Origin: Secundilactobacillus collinoides DSM 20515 = JCM 1123 | GTDB lineage: Bacteria > Bacillota > Bacilli > Lactobacillales > Lactobacillaceae | Direction: 5' to 3' | DNA length: 49,964 nucleotides | NCBI RefSeq assembly: GCF_001435975.1 | Contig: NZ_AYYR01000074.1 | Location: forward strand, 55,758 to 105,721 | Shown: positions 17,370 through 26,024 of the stretch, in pieces | Position numbering within the stretch: position 1 is the stretch's first letter | Layout of the letters: every line of letters starts with the position of its first letter | The notes under the pieces: generated by a model | What the model was told of the DNA's origin: nothing | Databases searched by the model: none | What the model saw: only the letters and a program-made list of their open reading frames with translations | Made by a program: the position numbers and the translations under genes

Positions 17370-18110
17370 TTAGAACTGTTTTAAAACAGCCAAATCAGCA
17401 ACTAATGCTTGCGAATCGGCAGGATATTCAAGTGCAACCGGCAACGTGGTATCGAAAAGATTTAGCAACCGCTTCCAATTTAAATCACCTTTGGTAAAAG
17501 ATACGGTGGCAGGTTGTTGTTTATCATCGAGGAGATAACTCTTCAGGTGAACAAATCGCGTATAAGGCAGTAGCGCTTGAGCCGATGTTTCAGCATCTTG
17601 ATGAGTGAAAATCCAATTGCCTATATCGTTGACGAAGCCAATTTTTCGTGAACGGTCATTGAACTGGTCAAAGAATGCGGCCAGTTTTTTTGTATCGCTA
17701 TTGGCAGCGCTTTGATCATTTTCAATGTTGAGTTGAATACTTTCCGGAATGAGGGATAGCAAGCTATCAACGAGGTGCACATCAGAATGGTCAAAATCTC
17801 CAAGCGTCATTTTGATATAGCTGGCACCTAATAACTGTGCTTCAGCAACGTATTGAAGCAAATGCAGGTTGAGTTTGTGGTCGATAAACAAATTGTCAGG
17901 CACAGAGTAAAAGAACGTCAGGCGATGATCAGCACGAATCTGGGATAATTTTTGTAATTCCGATAAGGTTTGATTTCCGTATTCACGACGTAATTCAATA
18001 TTTGTCACATTGGTGTTGAGCAGATTGCTCACTAATTCTGGTTGAGCCACACCTGCATTATGATCCGATTGACTCACGAGAGTGTTTAACACGATTCTGT
18101 TTTGTAACAT
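17370..18110 (-). CDS. Sugar phosphate isomerase/epimerase-like TIM-barrel protein
   Basis: A 246-aa protein of the xylose-isomerase-like TIM-barrel (AP endonuclease 2) superfamily, many of whose members isomerise or epimerise sugars or keto acids. Visible pieces include FFYSVPDNLFIDHK, LGASYIKMTLGDF, LNIENDQS with a metal-type Glu, and FVNDIGNWIF. I start at ATG 18110 because AGGAGG lies 7 nt upstream; an earlier ATG at 18176 would run through that site and the promoter operator. First gene of the minus-strand operon. Exact reaction unknown. Confidence 0.75.
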   Translation of the reverse strand: MLQNRIVLNTLVSQSDHNAGVAQPELVSNLLNTNVTNIELRREYGNQTLSELQKLSQIRADHRLTFFYSVPDNLFIDHKLNLHLLQYVAEAQLLGASYIKMTLGDFDHSDVHLVDSLLSLIPESIQLNIENDQSAANSDTKKLAAFFDQFNDRSRKIGFVNDIGNWIFTHQDAETSAQALLPYTRFVHLKSYLLDDKQQPATVSFTKGDLNWKRLLNLFDTTLPVALEYPADSQALVADLAVLKQF

Positions 18111-18138
18111 GTTGATTCCTCCTTTATTTTGCGATTCA

Positions 18139-18200
18139 TGTAAACGATTAACCAAATTTAAGAACAGTCCCATCATAACGATAGGAGGGTATCATGTCAA
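18139..18200 (-). promoter_or_regulatory. Promoter and LacI-type operator of the minus-strand operon
   Basis: On the minus strand TTGACA (18195-18200) and TATGAT (18172-18177) are 17 nt apart. Just downstream, 18139-18154 reads TGTAAACGATTAACCA on the plus strand, a CG-centred palindrome nearly identical to the one at 18330-18344. Confidence 0.8.
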
Positions 18201-18286
18201 TTCGATAAATGTAGTTTAATCGTTGATATAGATAGGAAACAATATTACTAATTAAATATTTTTTAGCGCTTATTTTAAAAAATAGT

Positions 18287-18344
18287 TTGACATTTCACAA
18301 TCATTTGCGTTATTATTAAAACGCTTTCAGGTAATCGATTAACC
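18287..18344 (+). promoter_or_regulatory. Promoter, possible cre site and LacI-type operator of the permease operon
   Basis: TTGACA at 18287-18292 is followed after 17-18 nt by TTATTA/TATTAT. ATTAAAACGCTTTCA (18315-18329) resembles a catabolite-responsive element. GGTAATCGATTAACC (18330-18344) is a CG-centred palindrome matching the second site at 18139-18154. Operator and cre lie directly behind the -10, where bound repressor would block transcription. Confidence 0.75.
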
Positions 18345-18380
18345 AAGAACATAAACTTTACCTGGATGGAGTGAAAACTC

Positions 18381-19649
18381 ATGACTAACATTATTATTGG
18401 CTGTTTGCTGCTTATCACATTTGTTGGCTTTATTGTCTTTGTTATGCGTGGTGGCAACGTCATGATTGGATTCTTGGCGATGGCATTACTGTGGACAGTA
18501 ATCGGCGGTATTCCATATAAGGTGGCAATCACCGATATTTTTTCGCAACCCGCGATGGATTATGGATCAACAATCATGGTTATTGTGTTTGGTTCTTGGT
18601 TTGGCAGGGTCCTTGTGGATACAGGGATTGCCAGCGCAATTAGTGCACAAACCGTGAAGGTGAGTCGTAAAAGACCCGTTCTTGCAACGATTTTAATCTG
18701 CCTTGTCACGGCCTTCATTTTTACGAGTTCCTACGGCGTGGGAGCGGTCATCGCGATTGGGGTTATCCTATTGCCGATTCTACAATCGCTTGGGTTATCG
18801 AAAAACGTTGCTGTTTCAGCTTTTGTGCTTTCAATTGGCGCGCCGATGTATGTGAACATTGTGATTATCAAACAACTGCAGCTCTTTTTCCCAAAGGTTA
18901 TCTACAGTGCCAAATATTTAAAATTTGGGTTTAGCGCTATGGCTGTCCAAATGGTGGTTGTCATCATTTTTATCCTGTTGCACGCGAAGTCCATTCGTAA
19001 AAATGATGATGTTCAAGAGGTTGCTGATGATACGCCCAAAGTACCAAAAATTTCGTATATCTTGCCTATTTTTCCCGTATTTATGAATTTGGTTTTCCAG
19101 TGGGAACCTATCCCCGCTTTGATGCTTGCAATTTTCTTAGTGCTTTTAACAACGGGACATCTAAAAAGTTATCAATCAGCTTTAAAAATTATTAACGATA
19201 CGATCAGTAAAGCCATTACTGATATTTCCGGTTTGATCATCATGCTGCTGTTTCTTACGATGTTCAGCGCTGCAGCGGTTAAAATTACTGCGCGGTTCAG
19301 TTCGTTATTGACGGGTATCGTGCCCCACAGCCCACTGGTCATTGCGTTGATTTTCGGAATTTGTGCCCCACTCGCGTTGTTTAGAGGACCGCTGATGTTT
19401 TCTGGCGCGGGCGCCGCAACGGCTGCTGTGCTTGCAGGAACTGGCTTCTTTAATCAATACTTCGGGTTTGCCATTATTTTGGTACCAACGGTTTCAATTG
19501 CAATTTCAACCTGCATCACGCAGTCATGGAACTTATGGGTCGTTGAACACGAAAAATTAGACGTTAAACAATTTCTGTGGACTGGTGTCCCGTTTGGCTG
19601 GGTGACAAGCATTATTAATTTGTTACTGGCCGTTGTGATGTTTAAGTAG
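18381..19649 (+). CDS. Membrane permease, gluconate/organic-anion transporter type
   Basis: A 422-aa integral membrane protein with about 10-12 hydrophobic segments and a polar loop near residue 210-225. Pieces such as VIVFGSWFGRVLVDTGIAS, SSYGVGAVIAIGVILLP and APLALFRGPLMFSGAGAA suggest the ion-transporter superfamily that includes GntP and CitM-like carriers. It is the first gene of the plus-strand arm, with the lactonase gene following by 11 nt, so it probably imports a sugar acid or its lactone. The substrate is inferred only. Confidence 0.75.
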   Translation: MTNIIIGCLLLITFVGFIVFVMRGGNVMIGFLAMALLWTVIGGIPYKVAITDIFSQPAMDYGSTIMVIVFGSWFGRVLVDTGIASAISAQTVKVSRKRPVLATILICLVTAFIFTSSYGVGAVIAIGVILLPILQSLGLSKNVAVSAFVLSIGAPMYVNIVIIKQLQLFFPKVIYSAKYLKFGFSAMAVQMVVVIIFILLHAKSIRKNDDVQEVADDTPKVPKISYILPIFPVFMNLVFQWEPIPALMLAIFLVLLTTGHLKSYQSALKIINDTISKAITDISGLIIMLLFLTMFSAAAVKITARFSSLLTGIVPHSPLVIALIFGICAPLALFRGPLMFSGAGAATAAVLAGTGFFNQYFGFAIILVPTVSIAISTCITQSWNLWVVEHEKLDVKQFLWTGVPFGWVTSIINLLLAVVMFK

Positions 19650-19660
19650 GAGGATGACAG

Positions 19661-20683
19661 ATGATTGAAAAATTAATAATTGGGACTTATTCAAGAGAAA
19701 AAGCGCAAGGAATCTATTCCGCGGATTTTGATTCTGACAGGGCAACAATTGGGCATGTTTCATTGGCAGCCGATGCAGGATCACCGACATATTTGGCGTT
19801 GAGCAAAGCAAATACACTGTACGCAATTCATCAGGGTAAAAACCAAGGCGGCCTTCGCGTGTTCACCACGCAATCAAAGCCATTCACCAAGATAGATGAA
19901 CAGCTCTTATTTGGTCCATCACCGGTATATGTCATGGTCGATGATGATCGTAAGCTGGTTGTGACCTGTAACTATCGCGACGGTACAGCCACAATCTATC
20001 ATATTAAGTCTGGTGGCGGATTACAGCGAACGGATAGTTTCCACCACGAGGGGCACGGTGTTTTACCGCAGCAACAGGGCCCGCACGTTCACTATGCAAC
20101 GTTTACCCCTGGTGGGCTGCTTGCGATTGTGGATCTTGGCACGGACGAGATCTTGCTGTTTGAAGTCGATAAAAGTGGGCAGTTTACCCAATTAGTAACG
20201 ACGTTGAAAATGCGCTCAGGTTTTGGTCCCAAAAAAATAATCTTCCTGGGTGACAAGGCTTATGTGCTTGGTGAGTTAGCAAGTCAGGTTGCTGTTTTGG
20301 ACTATGATGCAATTGAACACGTTTTTCAACAACGACAGCTTATTTCAACCATTGCGGATTCTTGGCTTAACAGCAATGGTTGCGGTGGTATGCATTTTTC
20401 AAATGATGGCCGATTCCTTTATGTTTCAAACCGTGGTGAAAACTCAATTGCGGTATTTAAACGAAATGTCGCTGACGGCAGTCTGATAAAGATTCAGACA
20501 ATCAGCAGCGGTGGGGACTTTCCACGTGAGTTCTGCTTAGACAAGACGCAACGATATTTGATTGTCGGGAACCACCGGTCGAATAATATTGTCGTATTTT
20601 CGCGGGATGAAAAAACTGGCAAACTCAAAGCACGCAGTAAAAGTGATGCCGTCCCGGAAGCAGTCTGTTTTGTTATTGACTGA
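19661..20683 (+). CDS. Lactonase, seven-bladed beta-propeller (6-phosphogluconolactonase-like)
   Basis: A 340-aa protein of the cycloisomerase-2/Pgl propeller family that opens sugar lactones. Evidence is the start LIIGTYSREKAQGIY, regular repeats of about 45-50 residues, and conserved GPHVHYATFTPGG, GCGGMHFSNDGRFLYVSNRG and GNHRSNNIVVFSRDEKTG. No signal peptide, so it acts in the cytoplasm. It sits 11 nt after the permease and likely converts an imported or internally formed aldonolactone to the acid. AGGAGG precedes the ATG. Confidence 0.85.
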   Translation: MIEKLIIGTYSREKAQGIYSADFDSDRATIGHVSLAADAGSPTYLALSKANTLYAIHQGKNQGGLRVFTTQSKPFTKIDEQLLFGPSPVYVMVDDDRKLVVTCNYRDGTATIYHIKSGGGLQRTDSFHHEGHGVLPQQQGPHVHYATFTPGGLLAIVDLGTDEILLFEVDKSGQFTQLVTTLKMRSGFGPKKIIFLGDKAYVLGELASQVAVLDYDAIEHVFQQRQLISTIADSWLNSNGCGGMHFSNDGRFLYVSNRGENSIAVFKRNVADGSLIKIQTISSGGDFPREFCLDKTQRYLIVGNHRSNNIVVFSRDEKTGKLKARSKSDAVPEAVCFVID

Positions 20684-20779
20684 CGAGAGAAAGGACTCTT
20701 TGTGCGCTGATATTCTCATGCGATAATTAAGCTTCACTATGATATGATTTAAAGGATGAAAATTGGAAGTTGAAGCTGG

Positions 20780-21805
20780 GTGACAATGTTGAAGAAAAAA
20801 AGGGTTACAATTAGTGAAATCGCAAAATTAGCCGGGGTGTCAACGGCAACGGTTTCACGCTTTATTAACGGCCATTACGAAAAAATGGCACTTGAGACGC
20901 GTGAGAAAATTCAAAAAGTAATTGATGAAACAGGTTATCATATTAATCGTCAGGCACAATCTTTGAAAATTCAATCCACCCACTTGATTGGCGTCGTCGT
21001 TGCGGATATTGAAAACATTTTCTCCTCGATTTTGTTTAAAGGTGCTGATGAAGTATTTGAAACAAGCGGGTATCAGATTCTTTTGATGAATTCGGATAGC
21101 TCATTGGCACGGGAGCATGAACAGTTGCAGCGGTTATTAGATTTGCAAGTTGATGGGATTATTCTCCAGCCAATGAGTGAGAAGGCAAGCGATTACGCAT
21201 ATTTAAAGGCAAATGATACGCCAGTCGTAATTGTTGACCGGAAAATTATCCCTCAAACTTGGCCTGAAGTAACAACGGATAACTACGCTTATTCCAAGGT
21301 CCTGGCTCAGTTAATGATCCGAATGGGTTACGCGCGAATTCTGGTTGTCAGTGAACCACTGGCGGAAAACGCGGTACGGATGGACCGGTACCGCGCTGTT
21401 AAGGACGCAGCCATCGGCACTGATACTCAGGTAACCCATCTGGAACTTAAAAACGGTCTCACAAAAGAATTGCTATACTCAAAATTGATGACGGAAACCG
21501 ATAATTTTGCAGTCAAAACGGCAATTTATTGTCTAAAGGGGACAGTTTTAATGCAGGTGCGGACTTTGCTGGCTGAATTTCATATTACGATTCCAACCGA
21601 TGTTGGTCTAACCGCATTTGATGATTGGAATGTCGCGGAGCTCATGCAACCGCAGATTACGACGATTCAGCAACAGCCAAAATTAATGGGGCAGCGTGCG
21701 GCCGAGGTCTTGACGCAAGCTTTTACAGGTAAAACGGACGCGCCTCAGGTCATTCAAGTGGAAAGTCAGTTGATGGTGCGCCATTCTTTAATGGCTGACG
21801 ACTGA
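20780..21805 (+). CDS. LacI-family transcriptional regulator of the sugar-acid cluster
   Basis: A 341-aa repressor with the LacI helix-turn-helix at the N-terminus (ISEIAKLAGVSTATVSRF), hinge region near residue 55, and a periplasmic-binding-protein-like effector domain (LIGVVVADIENIFSS through DVGLTAFDDWNVAELM). It very probably binds the two CG-centred operators between the divergent operons. The start is ambiguous: GTG 20780 has GGAAG about 10 nt upstream, and ATG 20786 or TTG 20789 give proteins a few residues shorter. It may have its own promoter in the 96-nt gap after the lactonase. Confidence 0.88.
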   Translation: MTMLKKKRVTISEIAKLAGVSTATVSRFINGHYEKMALETREKIQKVIDETGYHINRQAQSLKIQSTHLIGVVVADIENIFSSILFKGADEVFETSGYQILLMNSDSSLAREHEQLQRLLDLQVDGIILQPMSEKASDYAYLKANDTPVVIVDRKIIPQTWPEVTTDNYAYSKVLAQLMIRMGYARILVVSEPLAENAVRMDRYRAVKDAAIGTDTQVTHLELKNGLTKELLYSKLMTETDNFAVKTAIYCLKGTVLMQVRTLLAEFHITIPTDVGLTAFDDWNVAELMQPQITTIQQQPKLMGQRAAEVLTQAFTGKTDAPQVIQVESQLMVRHSLMADD

Positions 21806-22226
21806 GTAGTCTGAAAGGGAGCCGTTAGAGATCAGAATGTAAGCACTGTTAATGGGAATGGTAATCTGAGTCTTGGATTGGTCACTAACCGCGATTAGAT
21901 GGACGGTTTCTGATTTCTTTCGGCTGGCTTCCGAATGCCCGCTAAGAAAGCGTGTTTTGGCCTTATCTCCTTGACTCATCATAGGCAACACAACGCAGAA
22001 ACAAAAAGCGGTACTGTTCAAAGCATATGAAAGACCCCAACTAACACTCATTTGAGGGTAGTCGGGGTCTTTTAGATGACCGGAAGGGGTCGGTTGCTGT
22101 TCATTTAGGTAAAATGGATCGTCAGTACTAAAGGCACACGTTTAGAAATGATGATCGGTAATACGAATTTTTGATTCGGTCACATATTAGTCGCGCCAGC
22201 CTGAAGACCATATTTAATTTAATGCA
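21806..22226. other. Intergenic region with one terminator
   Basis: No convincing gene. A minus-strand frame at 21788-22051 starts inside a terminator stem, lacks a ribosome site and overlaps lacI. Apart from the hairpin at 22029-22074 I see nothing. Confidence 0.4.
22029..22075 (+). terminator. Intrinsic terminator downstream of the LacI gene
   Basis: AAAGACCCCAACT pairs with AGTCGGGGTCTTT with one mismatch, followed by a short T-rich tail. Confidence 0.7.
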
Positions 22227-22583
22227 TCACTGATCCTGTACCGGTGAGATCACGTAATACACATCATCAGCCTCATCGAATAATTGCACAGGCACGTCAT
22301 TATCGGCTTGAATTGTGATGTGATACCCATAGTGATCCAACAAGACCAGCGAGTCACTGGTCAGTGATTCGACTTGGGCCGGAATGGTGCGGTGGTCAAT
22401 ATTGACAGTTAGGTCCGGCCCGATGACCAGCGAATGAATTCGGGCGTTGTCGGAGAGCTGCAGCTGCCAGGAACCAACGAAAATAATTGGAGATACTTTT
22501 TTGCTTTGCTTGGTATGCTTTTGTTTTGGCAGGAAGCCGCGGAAAAATGATTGCCCGTTCTTCAGCATATCTTTTGCATTCAT
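22227..22583 (-). CDS. Small uncharacterised protein, DUF4828-like
   Basis: A 118-aa protein with a basic N-terminal 30 residues and a beta-rich remainder (PIIFVGSWQLQLSDNARIHS, TVNIDHRTIPAQVESL, VYYVISPV). The pattern resembles the DUF4828 family of lactobacilli, which has no known function; this match is from memory. No signal peptide or membrane helix. The minus-strand ATG at 22583 has GAGGAGG about 8 nt upstream. Divergent from the oxidoreductase that follows. Confidence 0.65.
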   Translation of the reverse strand: MNAKDMLKNGQSFFRGFLPKQKHTKQSKKVSPIIFVGSWQLQLSDNARIHSLVIGPDLTVNIDHRTIPAQVESLTSDSLVLLDHYGYHITIQADNDVPVQLFDEADDVYYVISPVQDQ

Positions 22584-22741
22584 TTAACCGACCTCCTCAC
22601 ACGTTTGATATAAATATAACATGAATAAAAAACTGTCCCTAGCGTTTTGTACGATTTTAAGGGAAATCCAATCTAATGCGTATCATCTGAATATAATAGC
22701 TGGTATCATAATTGTAAGAGTTATTGAAGGAGGTTACAACC

Positions 22742-23746
22742 ATGATTAAATTTGGCATTATTGGGACGAACTGGATCACCCAGCAATTTGTGGATGCTGC
22801 TCGCGCTTCAGGGGACTATCAATTAACGGCGGTGTATTCCCGCAAACAAGCGACCGCAAAGGCGTTTGGTGAACCAAACGGGGCCACACAATTTTATGAG
22901 TCTTTGGATAACTTCTTTACGGATGGTGATTTTGATACTGTTTATATTGCGTCACCTAATAGTTTACACTATCAACAAACCGTGCAAGCCATAAAAGCTG
23001 ATAAAAATGTCATTATTGAAAAGCCGGCCTTTGCCACTCAGGCCCAAATGACAACGGTGCAGGGGCTGTTGGCTGAAAAACCGGCATTACACTACTTTGA
23101 AGCTGCTAGAAACATTCACACACCGAACTTTGTGGCCATTGCCAAGCAGGTTGCGGCGATGCCAACCGTTCAGGGCGGTAATTTTACCTACATGAAATAT
23201 TCATCCCGGTATGATAAAGTATTAGCCGGCGAAGAACCAAATGTATTTTCGTTGAAATTTGCCGGCGGGGCGCTTCAAGACCTGGGCGTTTATCCCGTTT
23301 ACGATGCCGTTGCACTGTTTGGGTTACCGCAGGAAGTGGCTTACTTCCCGCAACGAATCCAAACTGGCGTTGACGGCAAAGGGGTTGCCATTTTACGGTA
23401 TGATGATTTTGACGTCACCCTTAATTTTGGGAAGACCACCAATTCGCACATGCCGTCTGAGATATACGGCTTGAAGGACACCGTTGTGATCGATGATGCT
23501 GGGGAATTGACCCATGCCAGCTACTTCGATGTTGATGGGCACGAAACAGTCATCAGCACGCCGGTTACTGACAACCCAATGCTGCCAGAGGTCAGGGACT
23601 TCGCCCGAGTTCTGAACGATCCCGAGGCTCCTGCCAATCAAGCTGATTATAAACGGTGGTTGGATCTAAGTCTGCAGGTCAATAAAGTGCTGTACAATTT
23701 ACGTCAAAACGGCGGCATTGTTTTTGCGGACGAGCCAAACGACTAG
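22742..23746 (+). CDS. Gfo/Idh/MocA-family oxidoreductase
   Basis: An NAD(P)-dependent dehydrogenase of 334 aa acting on a sugar, inositol or related polyol. The Rossmann N-terminus reads IKFGIIGTNWITQQF, then YIASPNSLHYQQT and the family Lys in VIIEKPAFATQ. The C-terminal half has the sheet typical of the family (GGALQDLGVYPVYDAV). Start at ATG 22742, which has GGAGG 8 nt before it; the TTG at 22724 would include that site. Substrate not predictable. Possibly cotranscribed with the helicase 56 nt downstream. Confidence 0.88.
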   Translation: MIKFGIIGTNWITQQFVDAARASGDYQLTAVYSRKQATAKAFGEPNGATQFYESLDNFFTDGDFDTVYIASPNSLHYQQTVQAIKADKNVIIEKPAFATQAQMTTVQGLLAEKPALHYFEAARNIHTPNFVAIAKQVAAMPTVQGGNFTYMKYSSRYDKVLAGEEPNVFSLKFAGGALQDLGVYPVYDAVALFGLPQEVAYFPQRIQTGVDGKGVAILRYDDFDVTLNFGKTTNSHMPSEIYGLKDTVVIDDAGELTHASYFDVDGHETVISTPVTDNPMLPEVRDFARVLNDPEAPANQADYKRWLDLSLQVNKVLYNLRQNGGIVFADEPND

Positions 23747-23801
23747 TTTTGACCGCGCTTAATGAGGCACGCCAATTAATAGAAATGAGAGACTCTAATT
23801 A

Positions 23802-25130
23802 ATGATAACTGAATTTGAAAAACGTTTTGAAAAGCTGGGCTTCGACAAATTGTCACCCATTCAAACCGCTGTGTATGAGCCGATTAAAAACGGTGAGAGT
23901 GTGCTTGGCCTGGCACCGACCGGCTCTGGGAAGACGCTGGGCTTTGTGGTACCCATGCTGGAACGCTTAGCACCTGGAATGGGAATCCAAGCGATGATTA
24001 TCGCGCCGTCCCAAGAGTTGGCGATGCAGCTGACTAACGTGACGCGGAGCTTTGCCCAGCTTGTTGACCTGAAGGTGACTGCTTTAACGGGCGGCGCTAA
24101 CATTAAAAACCAGTTGGACCAGCTTAAAAAACATCCTGAGATCGTGGTTGGGACGCCGGGACGAATCCAAAATCTGGCGGATGATCATAAACTGAAAATG
24201 AGCGATCTGCAGACGGTCATCATTGACGAAGCCGATGATCTTTTGGATGGTGAGACTCTTGACACTGTGCGGTATATTATGCAATCGGCACCGTCGGAAG
24301 TGCAATTAGGCTTCTTTTCAGCCACCGAGACGCCAATCCTGCAAGAACTTGAAAAATGGTTCGGTCAGCCTGTGACCCGTTACGATGTCCGTGACATTGA
24401 TACCACTCAGGGTGAAGTGCGGCATGGATTGCTGAGCGTTTCAAACTTCAAAAAGGCGGGGATGCTGTCCAAACTTGCCACTGTCAAGCAGTTTAAGGGG
24501 CTGGTGTTCTTCAGTCACATGGGGTCCCTGCAGCAAGCCAAGAGCTGGCTTATCCATCATCATGCGCCAGTGGCTACCTTAACGGCCAACCAGCGACAAA
24601 CGGATCGGCAAAAGGCCCTCACTGATTTTCGACTGGGTCGCGTGAAGTTATTATTGTCCACGGATGTTGCCGCAAGGGGATTAGATATTGCAAAGTTGCC
24701 GGCGGTTGTCAATTACGAACTGCCGCGTTCTGCCAACGCGTACACCCACCGGACCGGGCGAACGGGACGGATGGGCGAACCGGGGCAGGTCATCAACCTT
24801 GGCGATGACCACGATTTTCGTGATTTAAAACGGATGTTGAAAGACACGGATTATCAGTTGGTGCCGATTTACTACAACGCCCATCGACTGACCACCGAAC
24901 CCTGTGTGTCTGAGTCCAGCGCAGTTCAGTCTGAAACAAGTGCATCATCGAAAACGACGACTAGCACATCAACTGAACAGGCCACTCAAAGTCAGGCGTC
25001 TGCCACCGAGAAGACTGCGCACTCTGCAGCAAGTGCGAAACCACGTCAAAACCCAGTCGCAACGCCAAAACGCCATAAGAAAAATAAGCACTCCAAGCGT
25101 AAGGGTATGCGCCATAAGCGCCAAGACTGA
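23802..25130 (+). CDS. cshB: DEAD-box RNA helicase
   Basis: An ATP-dependent RNA helicase of 442 aa. Motifs in order: Q motif LSPIQTAVYE, Walker A APTGSGKT (38-45), VGTPGRI, DEAD in VIIDEADDLL, SAT in FFSATE, STDVAARGLDI and HRTGRTGRMG. After the core comes a Ser/Thr/Gln-rich linker (about 365-415), then a basic tail (KRHKKNKHSKRKGMRHKRQ) that probably binds RNA. It most resembles the CshB type of cold-shock helicases. The symbol is tentative. Confidence 0.9.
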   Translation: MITEFEKRFEKLGFDKLSPIQTAVYEPIKNGESVLGLAPTGSGKTLGFVVPMLERLAPGMGIQAMIIAPSQELAMQLTNVTRSFAQLVDLKVTALTGGANIKNQLDQLKKHPEIVVGTPGRIQNLADDHKLKMSDLQTVIIDEADDLLDGETLDTVRYIMQSAPSEVQLGFFSATETPILQELEKWFGQPVTRYDVRDIDTTQGEVRHGLLSVSNFKKAGMLSKLATVKQFKGLVFFSHMGSLQQAKSWLIHHHAPVATLTANQRQTDRQKALTDFRLGRVKLLLSTDVAARGLDIAKLPAVVNYELPRSANAYTHRTGRTGRMGEPGQVINLGDDHDFRDLKRMLKDTDYQLVPIYYNAHRLTTEPCVSESSAVQSETSASSKTTTSTSTEQATQSQASATEKTAHSAASAKPRQNPVATPKRHKKNKHSKRKGMRHKRQD

Positions 25131-25198
25131 CCCATACTCTCGCGAACACCTTTACATTCTGCAGTAACAATGAGAAAATATTGAGTGTTCGTTTTGCT

Positions 25199-25271
25199 GG
25201 CCCCATAGCACAACTGGATAGGGCACCCGCCTCCTAAGCGGCTGATTCCGGTTCGAGCCCGGGTGGGGTCA
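25199..25271 (+). tRNA. tRNA-Arg (anticodon CCU)
   Basis: A 7-bp acceptor GGCCCCA / TGGGGTC (one G-U), anticodon loop CTCCTAA giving anticodon CCT (reads AGG), T-loop TTCGAGC with stem TCCGG/CCGGG, and discriminator A at 25271. CCA is not encoded. The D-stem (GCAC/GGGC) and the outermost anticodon-stem pair (C-C) each have a mismatch. Confidence 0.9.
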
Positions 25272-25420
25272 TTGCAATTGAAACAAAGCGTGCTAGGCGT
25301 TGAACTGCCAACTTTGGGAACTTGGTTTGATTGAGTTGCCAGAAAGCGTATTTATCCAATTAATTTTCTTGACTAATCATAGGAAATTAACGGGCACAAA
25401 TAATTGTGTCCTGAATAAAA

Positions 25421-25470
25421 AAGAAGCCATCTGAAAGTCACATTTTGACTTCAGATGGCTTCTTTTTTAT
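25421..25470. terminator. Bidirectional intrinsic terminator
   Basis: AAGAAGCCATCTGAAAGTCA pairs with TGACTTCAGATGGCTTCTT with one bulge and is flanked by A6 and T6. It ends the tRNA transcript and, on the other strand, the usp/ncRNA transcript. Confidence 0.9.
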
Positions 25471-25556
25471 ATCGTAAGGGGACTCGCTCTGTCCACGGCT
25501 TAGTTTTCGGGAGTTACCCGAGGACCCGGAAATGAGCCGTCATAAACGAGCTTAGA
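25470..25556 (-). ncRNA. Candidate structured ncRNA beside usp (lacto-usp / 6S-like)
   Basis: The minus strand between the usp stop and the terminator folds into a long interrupted hairpin. Pairs are 25551-25554 with 25475-25478 (TAAG/CTTA), 25547-25550 with 25483-25486 (CTCG/CGAG), 25535-25540 with 25495-25500 (ACGGCT/AGCCGT), and a tip TCGGG-TAACT-CCCGA (25507-25521). A second pairing of 25525-25532 with 25504-25511 competes with the tip. Position next to a universal stress gene and a rod with bulges recall the lacto-usp motif of lactobacilli, later linked to 6S RNA. That identity is from memory and unverified. Confidence 0.4.
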
Positions 25557-25571
25557 AGGCTTGAATGGCAA

Positions 25572-26024
25572 TTATTTAACGCTAGGCTCCGCTACGACCA
25601 ACACATTCACAGTGGCGTTACGCACCACATAGGCGGTGGTTGAACCCACCAACAACCGGTCAATTGCATCTGTCCCGGATTTACCCATGATAATCAGATC
25701 AACATCGTAATCCTTTGGATATTCTGTGGCAATGACCTGCTTGGGATTGCCGTGCAGAATCTCAGTCGTGACAGGAAAGTCTTCCTTATCTGCCTGAGCC
25801 TTGCCAGCCGCCAGAATTTCGTTTGCGTGATCGGCCAATTCACTGTAGTAACCGCCGGAATTAGCGATACCCGTGCCGGTGACTTCATAAATGAGTCGCT
25901 TGTCATCAGCGACATTGACCAGGTGTAGGGTGGCGTTGAAAGTTCGCGCCAGCTTGATTGCCTCTCCCAAAGCTAACTGAGCGTTGTGACTTCCGTCTAG
26001 TGGAACGACAATGTTGTTATACAT
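25572..26024 (-). CDS. Universal stress protein, UspA family
   Basis: A 150-aa cytoplasmic nucleotide-binding stress protein. It starts MYNNIVVPLDGSHNAQLAL and has the ATP-binding motif GKSGTDAIDRLLVGS (G-2x-G-9x-G-S). I choose ATG 26024, preceded by GAAAAGAG; a TTG 9 nt further up is less likely. It is monocistronic, with the putative structured RNA and a terminator just downstream. Confidence 0.9.
   Translation of the reverse strand: MYNNIVVPLDGSHNAQLALGEAIKLARTFNATLHLVNVADDKRLIYEVTGTGIANSGGYYSELADHANEILAAGKAQADKEDFPVTTEILHGNPKQVIATEYPKDYDVDLIIMGKSGTDAIDRLLVGSTTAYVVRNATVNVLVVAEPSVK

Noticed and set aside
21788-22051. Minus-strand 87-codon frame after the LacI gene
   Set aside because: It starts in a terminator stem, overlaps the lacI end and has no ribosome site or recognisable family.
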